Shown: positions 44,629-54,267 of the stretch, piece by piece
How positions within the stretch are numbered: position 1 is the stretch's first letter
How the letters are laid out: every line of letters starts with the position of its first letter
Assembly (NCBI GenBank): GCA_002842855.1
Contig: PHEE01000002.1
Span: 124,001-188,000 of the forward strand
Source of the DNA: Alphaproteobacteria bacterium HGW-Alphaproteobacteria-4
Lineage (GTDB): Bacteria > Pseudomonadota > Alphaproteobacteria > Rhodobacterales > Rhodobacteraceae
Length of the DNA stretch: 64,000 bases
Direction: 5' to 3'
The notes under the pieces: generated by a model
What the model was told of the DNA's origin: nothing
The model's input: only the letters and a program-made list of their open reading frames with translations
Database searches by the model: none
Made by a program: the position numbers and the translations under genes

Positions 44629-47600
44629 TTACAGCGTGAAGTCAGACGCGCTCAGAGTGTGGTTGCCCGCAATGTTGATGCGGAATTCTGGCGTCTCGTC
44701 GCAGCCGGTGTTGCCGGAAATGACGGTGTATTCGCCGTCTTCGCGGGTCTCATGCGTAACCACCAGCTGACCCGGCGCAGTGGCTTCGGACCCGACAACA
44801 AGCGTGAACGCCTGGTTCCCGGCGGCGCCGGTGTCGGCGTCGATGCCCGAGAGGTCGATCTTGTCGCCCGGCTCGAAGTTGCGGATGGTGTCGCCATCGG
44901 CCGCCGCCGCCGAAAGGAACACGAACAGATCGTCGCCCGAACCGCCATCCATGACGTTGACCGAGGCGCTGGCAATGATCACGTCGTTGCCCGAACCGGT
45001 CACGACATTCTCGATGTGCCACAGCGTATCCGACCCGGTCTGGGTGCTCATGGCGCTGCCGCGCCCGCCAACACCGTTGCCAAGATCGACCGTCGCATCG
45101 ACCGTCAGCATTCCCATGTCGAGCAGATCAATGCCGCTGCCACCTGATGCATCGTCGCCATAGTAGGTGTCATCGCCATCGTTCAGCTCGGCCACGATGA
45201 CATCATCGCCCGCGCCGCCAAAGACGATATCATCGCCCGCGCCGCCGTTGAGCAAGTCGTTGCCATTGCCGCCAAAGATACGGTCATTGCCGGCATCGCC
45301 ATAGACGATGTCGTCGTCGTCGCCGCCAAAGAGGTCGTCGTCGCCGCCTTCGCCGAAGATCACGTCACGCCCGGCCCCGCCATCGACGAAGTCGTTTCCC
45401 TCACCGGCCCGCACGACATCGGCACCGGCACCGGCAACGATATGGTCAACGCCGCCAAAGCCCATGATCAGGTCTGCGCCAGCGCTGCCGATCAACATGT
45501 CATCGCCCGAGGTGCCGATGAACGGGTCCGAAGCTGCCAGTGGTTCGGCAGGCTCGCCCTCACCCTCCACCACCGGCTCTTCCGGGGTTTCATTCACCAC
45601 CGGCTCTTCCGGGGTTTCATTCACCACCGGCGCTTCCGGGGTTTCCTCCACCACAGGCTCTTCCGGGGCACCGCCGATGGAGTTGGCATCCGCGACCACG
45701 AAAATCGCCTCGCCAAGGCCGGTCAGCCCGGTGTTGCGCGCAACGATTCCGGCAAATGTCTGGTCTTCCACGAAGTTCTGGTAGAAATCGAAGTTTTCCA
45801 GGCGCGGGATGTAGTAGAAGCGATCGCCTTCCTGCAAACGGTCCAGCTGTTCGTGCAAGAGCACCCAGAAGGTCTGGCCAACGATGCCACCCATCGCGTG
45901 CTTTTCAGCCAGCCCGCCAACGTAAAGGTCAACCCGGTCGATACCAAGCACCGTGAAGGTGCCGTCGCCGTTATCAACCAGCGGCGTGCTTGCGTTGATC
46001 GCGCTGAACTGCGCCGCTGTCGCGGCATCGGGCAGCACGAGGTCGGGGTAGGCCTGCATGAACTCGGCAATGGCTGTATCCGACAACCCGTTGCGGGTCT
46101 GGAAGTCTTGCCAGCTTGTGTAGGGGCTCAGATCGCCCGCATAGCCAACGGCTTCGCTGATGTAGGGGTCACTTGAAGCTGCAAGCTCGGCGCGCACCTG
46201 GTTGAGAGTGCCAAGCCCGACATCGCGCCCCCGCGCCACGTTCAGCGCGAACAGATCGGCGCTGATGCGCACCAGATCGTTGCGCACGGCATCGACGACA
46301 TGCACATCCACCTCTTCGGCGGGCTGGGTTGTGATGCCCGCAAGAATGGCCCCTGCCCCGAACTCGGAATAGCCCGGCTGCGGCACATAGCCATACTGCG
46401 CCAGTGTCGCCAGCGGCATGGTAAAGGCGCCCTCGGCATTGGTCGGGTTCAGGTAGGCATCGAACAGCGGAACCTCGACCAGCGCGCCGCCCTCGCCGAC
46501 CACGCTCAGCATTTGCGTGACGAGCGTGTGCCCGAACCTATAGGCGGCAGATGCGAATTCATGGCTGATGCCCGCATTGGCCTCGGGGTTGTAGTCATCA
46601 AAGCCATGGGTGCTGTCACCCCGGATGCCCTGACCACCCAGCAGCTGCGGCAAGAACTCGTCAAACACCACGCGCTGATATTCGGTTTCGTTCAGGATCT
46701 TTGCAGCCTGAAACAGCTCTTCCGTGGTGCCGGGGAACCCCGCCACCTCAAGCGCCGCAACGTGGAAGTTGTGGTTGCGCGCAAAGATCGTATGCATCGC
46801 AGTCAGCGCGATGTTTTCGTTGGCCCTGCCATCGCCCGCCACGACATGATCGAGCAGGTTGATATAGGGGTTCACGTCCAGCAGCAGCGCAAAACCTTCG
46901 CCCATGAAATCAGCGGCCAGCGCGCTGACCGTGGCGGCGTCATAGCTGCCGTCGCCGTTTACCAATGACGGGTAATAGTCGGCCAGTGTCTGGCCGGCAG
47001 GGGGCAGCCCGGCGCCCTTGAACACGGTGCCCGCCGCAATGTGGTGGTCAAGCAAGGTGCGCAACGTTGGCAGCAGATCGAAATCCGGGTTCGACGGGTC
47101 TGGCCCGCCCATCAGAATGTGCGACCCAAAGCCCTGGTTGCCATCGCTTTCGCGCAGCAGTTGCCCGACCAGCGCCGAGGAACCATAGGTCTGGTTCTGA
47201 TCGACGTAAGGCGAAACGTTGTTGGTATGCAGCGGCAGCCCGGTTGCCGGGTCGATGCCCGCCACCGTGCCACGCGTCAGGTCGGCCGGGTTGCCCGGCC
47301 CCGACCCCGGCGCGCCGATCTGAACGGTGCCGTTGCCGCCCTTGGCCAAGACCGCAAGGCCGTGGTCAAAGTACTGGCCGAACGCCGTGAAAAAGGCGCT
47401 CACATTCGCTGCCGGTGCCGCGTTTTCTGGCTGCACGGCCAGAATGTTCGAGATGTCGCGCGTGTCGAGCCCGTCGAAAATCGGGTTCAGCGCGAAATTC
47501 CCGGTGGCTGTATCAAACGCGCCGTAATGTGCATCGGTGACGCGAATGTAGGGTTGGGCTGCGGCACCCCATCCGGGGTTGTCGATGTTGTTGTCATAGC

Positions 47601-50600
47601 CCGGCAGGTCGCGCACGCCGAGGTGGTTGTCGCTGTCGTCATCGCCATCGGGCGAGATCCCGCGCACGAGGTTCAGCAGTCCGCCGACATCCGAAGACGT
47701 CAGACCGAAGGCGCCCGTCTGCGCGTCGTCATCAGACGGCCCCGCGCCTTCAACCCGCAATGTGCCGGTGCCCGCGAATACGATGCTGTGCGCGCCATTG
47801 CTCAGCGTCGTCACACCGTTGCTGACCGTCTGGGTGTAGTCGGCGAGGTTCGCGCCCGCCGGCAGCTCGATCACATCCTGATCGCGCAAGGTGCCAATGA
47901 TGGTGTCATTGCCGCCGTTGGTACGGAAGAGGATGCGGTGGGCCGACTGAAGGCCCGAGATATCTACCGTATCGTCGCCGGACGAGCCGTTGATGACGAT
48001 CGTGTTGAACGAAAGGCTGGTCGGCGAGAAGTCGCCCGAGGTCAGCACCTGATCGTTGCCGTCGCCCGTGTTGATGACGATTTCCTCAACACCGGTCAAT
48101 TCGCTGATCACCGAGTTGAAGTTCGTGCCGTTGCGCGTGATCACGATTTCGGTGGCAGCGGCGAGGTTGGCAAGGTTGTTGCCGCCGACAGCCCCCCACG
48201 CCGCCCGCGTATAGACCCGGAAGGTCTCGTTGCTGGCGTTGCCGTTGATGATGACGGTGTCGTTGTCGGCGCCACCGTTGACGATATCGCGCCCGTCGCC
48301 GACGTTCCAGACAATGGTATCGTCGCCCGCGCCTGCGGTTATCGTGTCGGTTCCGGTGCCGCCGAAGATGATGTCATTGCCACCGTTGCCGTTGATCGCG
48401 TCATTCCCGTTGAAGCCAAGGATAAGCTCGGAATTGGCGCCGCCGTTGATCGCGTTGTTGTTGCCATTGGTGCCCTGAACCAGCGTGTTGGTTGCCGCAG
48501 AATACACCGAGGCCCCGAACTGAAGCTGCTCGATGCTGATCAGGGTGTCGGTGCCCTCGGCGCCCGTCACCACGAGATTGGCTCCGTTCAGCGCAAAGCC
48601 GTGCGCGGTCGCTGCGTTGGCAAATACCGCCCGGTCTGTGCCCGCACCGCCATTGAGGTTGTCATTGCCGTTGCCGCCGGTCAGCGTGTCATTGCCCGAG
48701 CCGCCGGTCAGCGCGTTGTTTGCTGCGTTTCCGGTAAGAACGTCAGCATTGTTGGTGCCGGTGACATTCTCGATATTGGCAATCGAGGTGAACCCCGACG
48801 CCGTTCCAGCGCCAAGATCGACTGTGACCGCTGCCGAGGTTGCCGAATAGACAAGCGCGTCGCCAGTGCCGCCCGCAAGATCTGCCGTGACACTTTCAAC
48901 ATCTGCCGCGATCGACCCACCGCCTTCAACCTGCGTGATCCGCGTGCCGTTGAACACCGCGTTCAGGGTTTCGTTGCCCAGTCCGCTATCAGTGATCGCC
49001 AGGGTGTCGAAACCGGCGCCGCCGGACACCACATCGCTTCCGCCGTTGTTGCCGTCGATATCGAAGACGATGACATCATCGCCGTCGCCGCCGTTGATGG
49101 TATCGGCGCCGGTGCCGCCAAAGATCGTATCGTTGCCGATACTGCCATTGAGAACATCATTCCCGCCACCGCCGTTGATGATGTCGTCGCCATCAAGACC
49201 GTTGATGGTGTCATTGCCGTTGCGGCCATTCAGAAGGTTTGCGCCAGCATTGCCGTCAACGGTTTCCGCACCGTTCGTGCCGACACGCGCCGTTATCGCA
49301 GAGGTGACAGATTCTACCCGCCCATTCAGGTCGGTGTAGGTCATGATCACGCGGTGGAAGTCTTGGTTGTTGTTGGTGTTGAAGGTGGTGCCGGTGCCAA
49401 CGTTCACCCAGCCATCGACACCATTTGACGACCGCTGCCACTGGTATGAATAGGCATTGTTGGCGGCCGGCATGCCATCCGCGTCCTGAACGGCCGAGCG
49501 GTTGGCGGTCAGCACGTTTTCGGTGCCGGTGATCATCAACGCGCCGGTGGGGGCCGAGTTGACCAGACTGAAGTCACGGTCAACAAACCGCGCGATCTCG
49601 ATGTTGCGCAGGGTGTCGGTGCCATCTGAAAGCAGCTGCCGCCCGGTTTGCGGGTCGATAACCGCACTGACCGTGTCATGGCGCACCGTCACGCTGCCAT
49701 CGCCATTCTGGATGATCGTGTAGTTGGCAAAAACGTCATTGAACAGCGCAACGTCAACATCGCTGGCAGCCACGCCGGTTGTCACGACTTCGCGCACGAT
49801 ATGCAGCTGCGTCGGCGTGATCACTCGGTCGATCATCAGTTCAAACAACGATTTGCCGACCCAGGCCGAAGGCACCGCGTTGCCATAGGCGTCATTGGCC
49901 GCGAACACATGCTTGAGGCTGTCGATCGAAGCGATTTCGTTGGCAGGGGTATTTTCGGCGTTCGGCGCGGTAAGCCGGATCCGCACGTTCAACCAGCGGT
50001 CGCCATCAAGGATGTCGTCGCCGCCATTGCCTTGCAGCATGTCCGACCCGGCACCACCCAAGAGAATGTTGCCCGCCTCGAAAAAGCCGTTCGCGCCGAC
50101 CTGAACGATTTGCGAAAGCCCGGCAATGCGGTCGATGCCCGCCTGATCGAGCCCGTCGTTGAAGAAGATCGCCTCGTTGGCGCCAACTCCGCCGACCAAC
50201 GCCGGATCGCCCGCCGTGCGGTCATCGCCGCGCAGCACGTCATTGTGCGCCCAGCCCGACAGCGCCTCGACCTTGTCGAAACGGTTGCGCAGGATGTCGG
50301 CCTGTTCGGTGGTGAAGATCTTGATGCGAAGATCGGCATCGGCGGCAACGGCCACGCCCTTGTAGATCGCCCAGTCAAAGCCGAACATGCCTTCATTGCG
50401 CACGACGCTTTCGCCCTGAACCATGATGTCGTCGCCGGATTCCGCATCGAAATCCTGTTCGTCGCTGCCCGCGAACATCACGTCATGCCCGACGATGGCG
50501 CTGTTGAAGAACAGTTCCGAGTTGTCGCCAGCGATCACATCAAAGCCGATCAGGAAATCGCCATCGGCGCCGCCAAGCATGAAATCGTCGCCCTCACCGC

Positions 50601-53600
50601 CGAACACCTCGGTCGCATCGACGCCGACAAAGAACACGTCCTTGCCGCGGCCACCCATCAAGATGTCGAGTCCGTTCGAGTTGGCGATCACATCGTTGCC
50701 ATCGTCGCCTTTGAGAAAATCGCCGCTGTCGCCGCTGTCGGTGATGATGTCGTCACCGGCGCCGCCGTTGACCAGATCGACGCCTGCGCCCGCCTCGATA
50801 CGGTCATCACCGCCATCGCCCCAGATCGCGTCATCGCCCCAGCCGCCAATGATCGTGTCATTGTTGTTGGTGCCGCCGATCATCATATGCTCGCCGCCGA
50901 AGTAGCGCAGGTAATTGGTCTCGACCTGCGGCGTCGCCGGATTATCGCGCACAACCTTGCCAAGGCCCATCGCCTCAAGCACCGGATCGTTGCCTTCCGG
51001 ATCGGGGAAGAGTTGCTGCGAGATGTCGACCTCAAGCATGCCGTCATAAAGCGCGAAGATATCGGTGCCGATATGGCGCGAAACCACATCATCGGCGGTG
51101 CCGCGGATGCCATCGGCGCCGGGGTCGGCCAGCGCGGTGTTGGCCATGATCAACTTGGCAAACGAGTTGTTTTCGAGCTCGGTCAGCAGGTTCTGACCCT
51201 GTGTGCGGGTCAGGTAATAGAAACGGTCGCCATCTTGCAGCGCTTCAAGCTGCGCTTCAAACACCGCGTTGAACGTAGACCCGAGCATGCCGCCAAAAGG
51301 CATGGTCTTTTCGGCAAGGCCGCCGATCCAGAGGTCGATCGCGTTGACCCCGGTCAGCGCCGCATCGCCATAAAGAAAGGCCGCGCGCTCGGCGTTCCAT
51401 GCGCTCAACTCCGGCTCGCTCAGATCGGGGTTGCCGAACACGATATTCATGGCGGCGCCGCGTTTGTCGGCCAGTGTCTCGGCCGCAAGAATGGACGCAT
51501 GCGTGCCGTAAGCCGCGATGAAGTTAATGACAGATGCCGAATTCTTCAGATTTACGGCGAATTCAACCCAGTTATCATAGGGTTGCAGGAAGGTTGACCC
51601 GGTCGCGGCAAAAAGTTGCGCACGCGCTTCGTTCAGCGTGGGCACCCCGGTTTCACGGCCCCGCGCAATGTTGATGGCCGCAAGGTCAAGCGGCAGCCCG
51701 ACCAGATTGTTGCGCAGCGCGTCAACCACGAATTCGTCAATCGCGTTGCCATGTTCGCGGCTCAGCCCCCGCACAAGTGCGGCTGCGGCCTCGTCAGCCG
51801 AAATCTCGTTGCCATCCGCGTCATGCAAAAAGGCGATCGGGTTGAGGAACGAGGCAATCAGCCCCATGTCGTCGCTGCTGCCATCGGCAAAGATCCGCGG
51901 CATGCTGTCGGTCAGCATCGAGTGGCCAAAGCGGTAAACCGTGTTGGCGAATTCGGCAAAGATCGCCGGGTTGATGTCGGTGACCGAGTTGAACACGAAG
52001 GGGTCGATATTGGGCTGAATCTTGCGCGCAAACTCTTCGAACACCAGATGCTGATACTGCATCTCGGTGGCAAATCGCGCGGCCTGGAACAGCCGCTCGC
52101 CGTCCCACACGAGTTGATCAGCGGGCGGAATCGGGTCACCAGGCGCGAGATCGTCGAGCAACCATTCATTGATGAAATCGATGTCACCAGAGCCCAGAAT
52201 CGTGAGCTTTTGCAGCTCGATCTGGCGGTTGTGTTCGGAATGGAAGATGTGGTGAACGGCGGTCAGGCCGATGTTTTCGTTGCCGCGCCCGTCGCCGGTG
52301 ATGAAATGGCGGTCAAGCAACTCGTCATCATAGGCGCCTGCTTCCGACACCCCGAGCGCGTCATCGCTATCGGCCAGCTTCAGCGCACCGGTCTGGCTGT
52401 TCAACGGGTTTGCGGCATGGGCAATATCGTCAAGAAACGCGTGGCCGGTGCGAATGGCGCCCGCGTCAAAGGTATTGACAGGCGCGCCGGGGGTGCCGGA
52501 AACCACGATGTCGTCATCGGTGTTGGGAATGCCGTCTGCACCCAGCCCGACAATCACCTGCGCGTAGCCGTTGGCATCGGGGATGAACTTGCCGTAAGCG
52601 TCGGTGCGCAGCAGTGGCACGTTCAGCACATCGCCATCGTTCAACTCGATGCCAAGCATGTCGCGCGCCTGCGCCTTGACATCGGCCCAGGTCGCCAGCC
52701 CGTCGCCATTGGGGCTGTTGAGCAGCCGCCCGGTCGAAACCGGCCGCCCGGCGCCATCAAGCGCGTATTCGCGCAAGAACACCTGATGCGAAGCATGCGA
52801 GGTATAGGTCTGGTTCTGGTCAACGTAAGGTGTGGTGGTGTTGCGGCCTTCGTGGAACGTGTCATCGGCGGTGCCCATGATGCCATCGGCGCCCGGTGCC
52901 TGATAGGCGGTCGAGCGGGTGACCGCCATGAAGGCCAGATGCGCCGGCACTTCATCGCCGGAATCGGGAATGCCGTCGGGTCCATGGGTGATCAGCGGAT
53001 CATCGGGCTGCAACGGAATGAAGACGGTGCCGTTGTCGCCCTTGGTGATCAGGTCGAGCCCGTGGTCGAAGAACTGCCCGAAAAAGGTCATCCAGGCGTT
53101 GAACGGTGCCGAAAGCCCTTCGTCGGGGGCGATATTGGGCAGCAGCGACAGATCGGCGTTGGTCAGCGCCTGGTGGACGGTATCGCCCTCGGCAATGACT
53201 GTGCCGGGCGGCACCGGCACCTTGCCGGGGTTCGCCTCTTCCCAGGCCGCGACCGCAAGCTCGTTGTTGAACCACGCGGTCACCACAGCCGGGTTGTTGA
53301 CGCTCATATCAACGATCAGGTTCGAAATGATGCGCGGGTCGGCATCTGCAACGTTGCCGGTGTGGCCGCCGTTGGTTCCGGGAAGGAACGGGTTGGTGGG
53401 CACACCGATGACGCCGTAATCGGTGTTGGTCACCTCGGACATTCCGGGCCCTAGCGCCATTGTGTCGCCGTCAGCCTCATTGATGAAATTGGTGTCAAGC
53501 ATGCGCGGCATAAGCGTATCGGCGGCGCCCCAGGTTTCGCGCCCTTCAACGATGTTGTTGTAGGTGCCATCGACCGTGCGCAGCCCATAAGGCACATGCG

Positions 53601-53760
53601 GGTCCGGGATTGCGAGCACGGCGCCCGGCGTGCCCTCGGGCACGACATTGCCAAGCGCGTCAACGTATATCTGGGTCAGCGGCGTGCCATCGGCATTTGC
53701 TTCGGCGATCTTGATCTGGCGCAGGATGAATTCCAGATCGGCGACATTGAGCTTGACCAT
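44629..53760 (-). CDS. Giant secreted RTX protein with two animal-haem-peroxidase domains (MopA-like)
   Basis: A 3043-residue exoprotein. Peroxidase domain 1 (about residues 210-930) has distal His 233 in FGQFFDHGLD, the Arg/Glu pair in GDGRGNENIGL, SEHNR and proximal His 613 in YRFGHS. Domain 2 (about 2080-2700) repeats the set with His 2133 (FGQYFDHG), GDGRANENIAL and His 2411 (YRFGHT). RTX GGxGxDxxx arrays lie near 1000-1200, 1500-1900 and 2750-2900, with an Ig-like segment near 1410-1500 and a 9-residue Pro/Glu/Val repeat linker near 2695-2730. No signal peptide is present; the hydrophobic C-terminus (SASDFTL) fits a type I secretion signal. The architecture matches MopA-type Mn(II)-oxidising peroxidases. 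The ribosome-binding site is gagga. Confidence 0.9.
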   Translation of the reverse strand: MVKLNVADLEFILRQIKIAEANADGTPLTQIYVDALGNVVPEGTPGAVLAIPDPHVPYGLRTVDGTYNNIVEGRETWGAADTLMPRMLDTNFINEADGDTMALGPGMSEVTNTDYGVIGVPTNPFLPGTNGGHTGNVADADPRIISNLIVDMSVNNPAVVTAWFNNELAVAAWEEANPGKVPVPPGTVIAEGDTVHQALTNADLSLLPNIAPDEGLSAPFNAWMTFFGQFFDHGLDLITKGDNGTVFIPLQPDDPLITHGPDGIPDSGDEVPAHLAFMAVTRSTAYQAPGADGIMGTADDTFHEGRNTTTPYVDQNQTYTSHASHQVFLREYALDGAGRPVSTGRLLNSPNGDGLATWADVKAQARDMLGIELNDGDVLNVPLLRTDAYGKFIPDANGYAQVIVGLGADGIPNTDDDIVVSGTPGAPVNTFDAGAIRTGHAFLDDIAHAANPLNSQTGALKLADSDDALGVSEAGAYDDELLDRHFITGDGRGNENIGLTAVHHIFHSEHNRQIELQKLTILGSGDIDFINEWLLDDLAPGDPIPPADQLVWDGERLFQAARFATEMQYQHLVFEEFARKIQPNIDPFVFNSVTDINPAIFAEFANTVYRFGHSMLTDSMPRIFADGSSDDMGLIASFLNPIAFLHDADGNEISADEAAAALVRGLSREHGNAIDEFVVDALRNNLVGLPLDLAAINIARGRETGVPTLNEARAQLFAATGSTFLQPYDNWVEFAVNLKNSASVINFIAAYGTHASILAAETLADKRGAAMNIVFGNPDLSEPELSAWNAERAAFLYGDAALTGVNAIDLWIGGLAEKTMPFGGMLGSTFNAVFEAQLEALQDGDRFYYLTRTQGQNLLTELENNSFAKLIMANTALADPGADGIRGTADDVVSRHIGTDIFALYDGMLEVDISQQLFPDPEGNDPVLEAMGLGKVVRDNPATPQVETNYLRYFGGEHMMIGGTNNNDTIIGGWGDDAIWGDGGDDRIEAGAGVDLVNGGAGDDIITDSGDSGDFLKGDDGNDVIANSNGLDILMGGRGKDVFFVGVDATEVFGGEGDDFMLGGADGDFLIGFDVIAGDNSELFFNSAIVGHDVMFAGSDEQDFDAESGDDIMVQGESVVRNEGMFGFDWAIYKGVAVAADADLRIKIFTTEQADILRNRFDKVEALSGWAHNDVLRGDDRTAGDPALVGGVGANEAIFFNDGLDQAGIDRIAGLSQIVQVGANGFFEAGNILLGGAGSDMLQGNGGDDILDGDRWLNVRIRLTAPNAENTPANEIASIDSLKHVFAANDAYGNAVPSAWVGKSLFELMIDRVITPTQLHIVREVVTTGVAASDVDVALFNDVFANYTIIQNGDGSVTVRHDTVSAVIDPQTGRQLLSDGTDTLRNIEIARFVDRDFSLVNSAPTGALMITGTENVLTANRSAVQDADGMPAANNAYSYQWQRSSNGVDGWVNVGTGTTFNTNNNQDFHRVIMTYTDLNGRVESVTSAITARVGTNGAETVDGNAGANLLNGRNGNDTINGLDGDDIINGGGGNDVLNGSIGNDTIFGGTGADTINGGDGDDVIVFDIDGNNGGSDVVSGGAGFDTLAITDSGLGNETLNAVFNGTRITQVEGGGSIAADVESVTADLAGGTGDALVYSATSAAVTVDLGAGTASGFTSIANIENVTGTNNADVLTGNAANNALTGGSGNDTLTGGNGNDNLNGGAGTDRAVFANAATAHGFALNGANLVVTGAEGTDTLISIEQLQFGASVYSAATNTLVQGTNGNNNAINGGANSELILGFNGNDAINGNGGNDIIFGGTGTDTITAGAGDDTIVWNVGDGRDIVNGGADNDTVIINGNASNETFRVYTRAAWGAVGGNNLANLAAATEIVITRNGTNFNSVISELTGVEEIVINTGDGNDQVLTSGDFSPTSLSFNTIVINGSSGDDTVDISGLQSAHRILFRTNGGNDTIIGTLRDQDVIELPAGANLADYTQTVSNGVTTLSNGAHSIVFAGTGTLRVEGAGPSDDDAQTGAFGLTSSDVGGLLNLVRGISPDGDDDSDNHLGVRDLPGYDNNIDNPGWGAAAQPYIRVTDAHYGAFDTATGNFALNPIFDGLDTRDISNILAVQPENAAPAANVSAFFTAFGQYFDHGLAVLAKGGNGTVQIGAPGSGPGNPADLTRGTVAGIDPATGLPLHTNNVSPYVDQNQTYGSSALVGQLLRESDGNQGFGSHILMGGPDPSNPDFDLLPTLRTLLDHHIAAGTVFKGAGLPPAGQTLADYYPSLVNGDGSYDAATVSALAADFMGEGFALLLDVNPYINLLDHVVAGDGRANENIALTAMHTIFARNHNFHVAALEVAGFPGTTEELFQAAKILNETEYQRVVFDEFLPQLLGGQGIRGDSTHGFDDYNPEANAGISHEFASAAYRFGHTLVTQMLSVVGEGGALVEVPLFDAYLNPTNAEGAFTMPLATLAQYGYVPQPGYSEFGAGAILAGITTQPAEEVDVHVVDAVRNDLVRISADLFALNVARGRDVGLGTLNQVRAELAASSDPYISEAVGYAGDLSPYTSWQDFQTRNGLSDTAIAEFMQAYPDLVLPDAATAAQFSAINASTPLVDNGDGTFTVLGIDRVDLYVGGLAEKHAMGGIVGQTFWVLLHEQLDRLQEGDRFYYIPRLENFDFYQNFVEDQTFAGIVARNTGLTGLGEAIFVVADANSIGGAPEEPVVEETPEAPVVNETPEEPVVNETPEEPVVEGEGEPAEPLAASDPFIGTSGDDMLIGSAGADLIMGFGGVDHIVAGAGADVVRAGEGNDFVDGGAGRDVIFGEGGDDDLFGGDDDDIVYGDAGNDRIFGGNGNDLLNGGAGDDIVFGGAGDDVIVAELNDGDDTYYGDDASGGSGIDLLDMGMLTVDATVDLGNGVGGRGSAMSTQTGSDTLWHIENVVTGSGNDVIIASASVNVMDGGSGDDLFVFLSAAAADGDTIRNFEPGDKIDLSGIDADTGAAGNQAFTLVVGSEATAPGQLVVTHETREDGEYTVISGNTGCDETPEFRINIAGNHTLSASDFTL
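45571..45678 (-). repeat. 27-bp tandem repeat, four units
   Basis: Units begin at 45571, 45598, 45625 and 45652 and encode a 9-residue Pro/Glu/Val linker (PEEPVVNET and variants) between peroxidase domain 2 and the last RTX array. The first two units are nearly identical and later ones diverge, consistent with recent local duplication. Confidence 0.85.
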
Positions 53761-54267
53761 CTTGTCCTCGCTTTCTACCTAAATCGCCAGCTTCGGGACA
53801 GGTCTTCCGAACCCTGCCGAATGGCATGGCACCAGATCTGTGGTCATTCCGAAGTGGCTTCTGTTTTCCTTGCCGAGCATCGTGCCCGAGTCGCGCCTGC
53901 GGCATAACGTCGCATGGTTTGGCAAGTTTTCTGCCGAAAGGGCGCACGCGCACCGTACTTTGGTCGGGCAAATTTCTGCCGAAAAGTGGGCTGGTCAACC
54001 GCCGGTTTCTGTGGCCGCTTCCGCCGCCCCGGTGCTGGAAAATGCCGCCAGCGCACACATGCGGCACCCACAAAAGTTCTTGTTATTCTTCAGTGTTGTC
54101 TGGCGGTTAGACGCTTGCGCCCAGCCGCCATGCAATTCGGACTGGCGCGGATATGGCAAGCGAACCACCCGATCGAACCGCGCTGAGCCGCCCAACAGGG
54201 CGCAAGGCCGGGCAAATTGCCCCGCGCCCCCTTTCGCTCCCTTCGGCGCCATGCCAATCTTGCGCGC
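53761..54267. other. Divergent promoter region of the peroxidase operon and FAD oxidoreductase
   Basis: 507 bp with no credible gene. It holds the gagga ribosome-binding site of the peroxidase gene just above 53760 and two imperfect direct repeats listed separately. A TTGACC hexamer reads on the minus strand at 53998-53993, but no good -10 partner was found. Confidence 0.5.
53921..53986 (-). promoter_or_regulatory. Paired direct repeats upstream of the peroxidase operon
   Basis: Two copies of a roughly 20-bp element occur at 53921-53940 (ggcaagttttctgccgaaag on the plus strand) and 53967-53986 (ggcaaatttctgccgaaaag), spaced 46 bp start to start. Each has a TTTC-N4-GAAA palindromic core. The layout suggests a dimeric regulator binding on one DNA face, 160-225 bp ahead of the peroxidase start codon. 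The binding protein is unknown; the operon's LuxR-type response regulator is a candidate. Confidence 0.45.

Noticed and set aside
47041-53454. Long plus-strand open frames (795, 649 and 612 codons) opposite the giant peroxidase gene
   Set aside because: They mirror the RTX and peroxidase coding repeats, have Val/Asp/Ala-rich low-complexity translations and no ribosome-binding sites.
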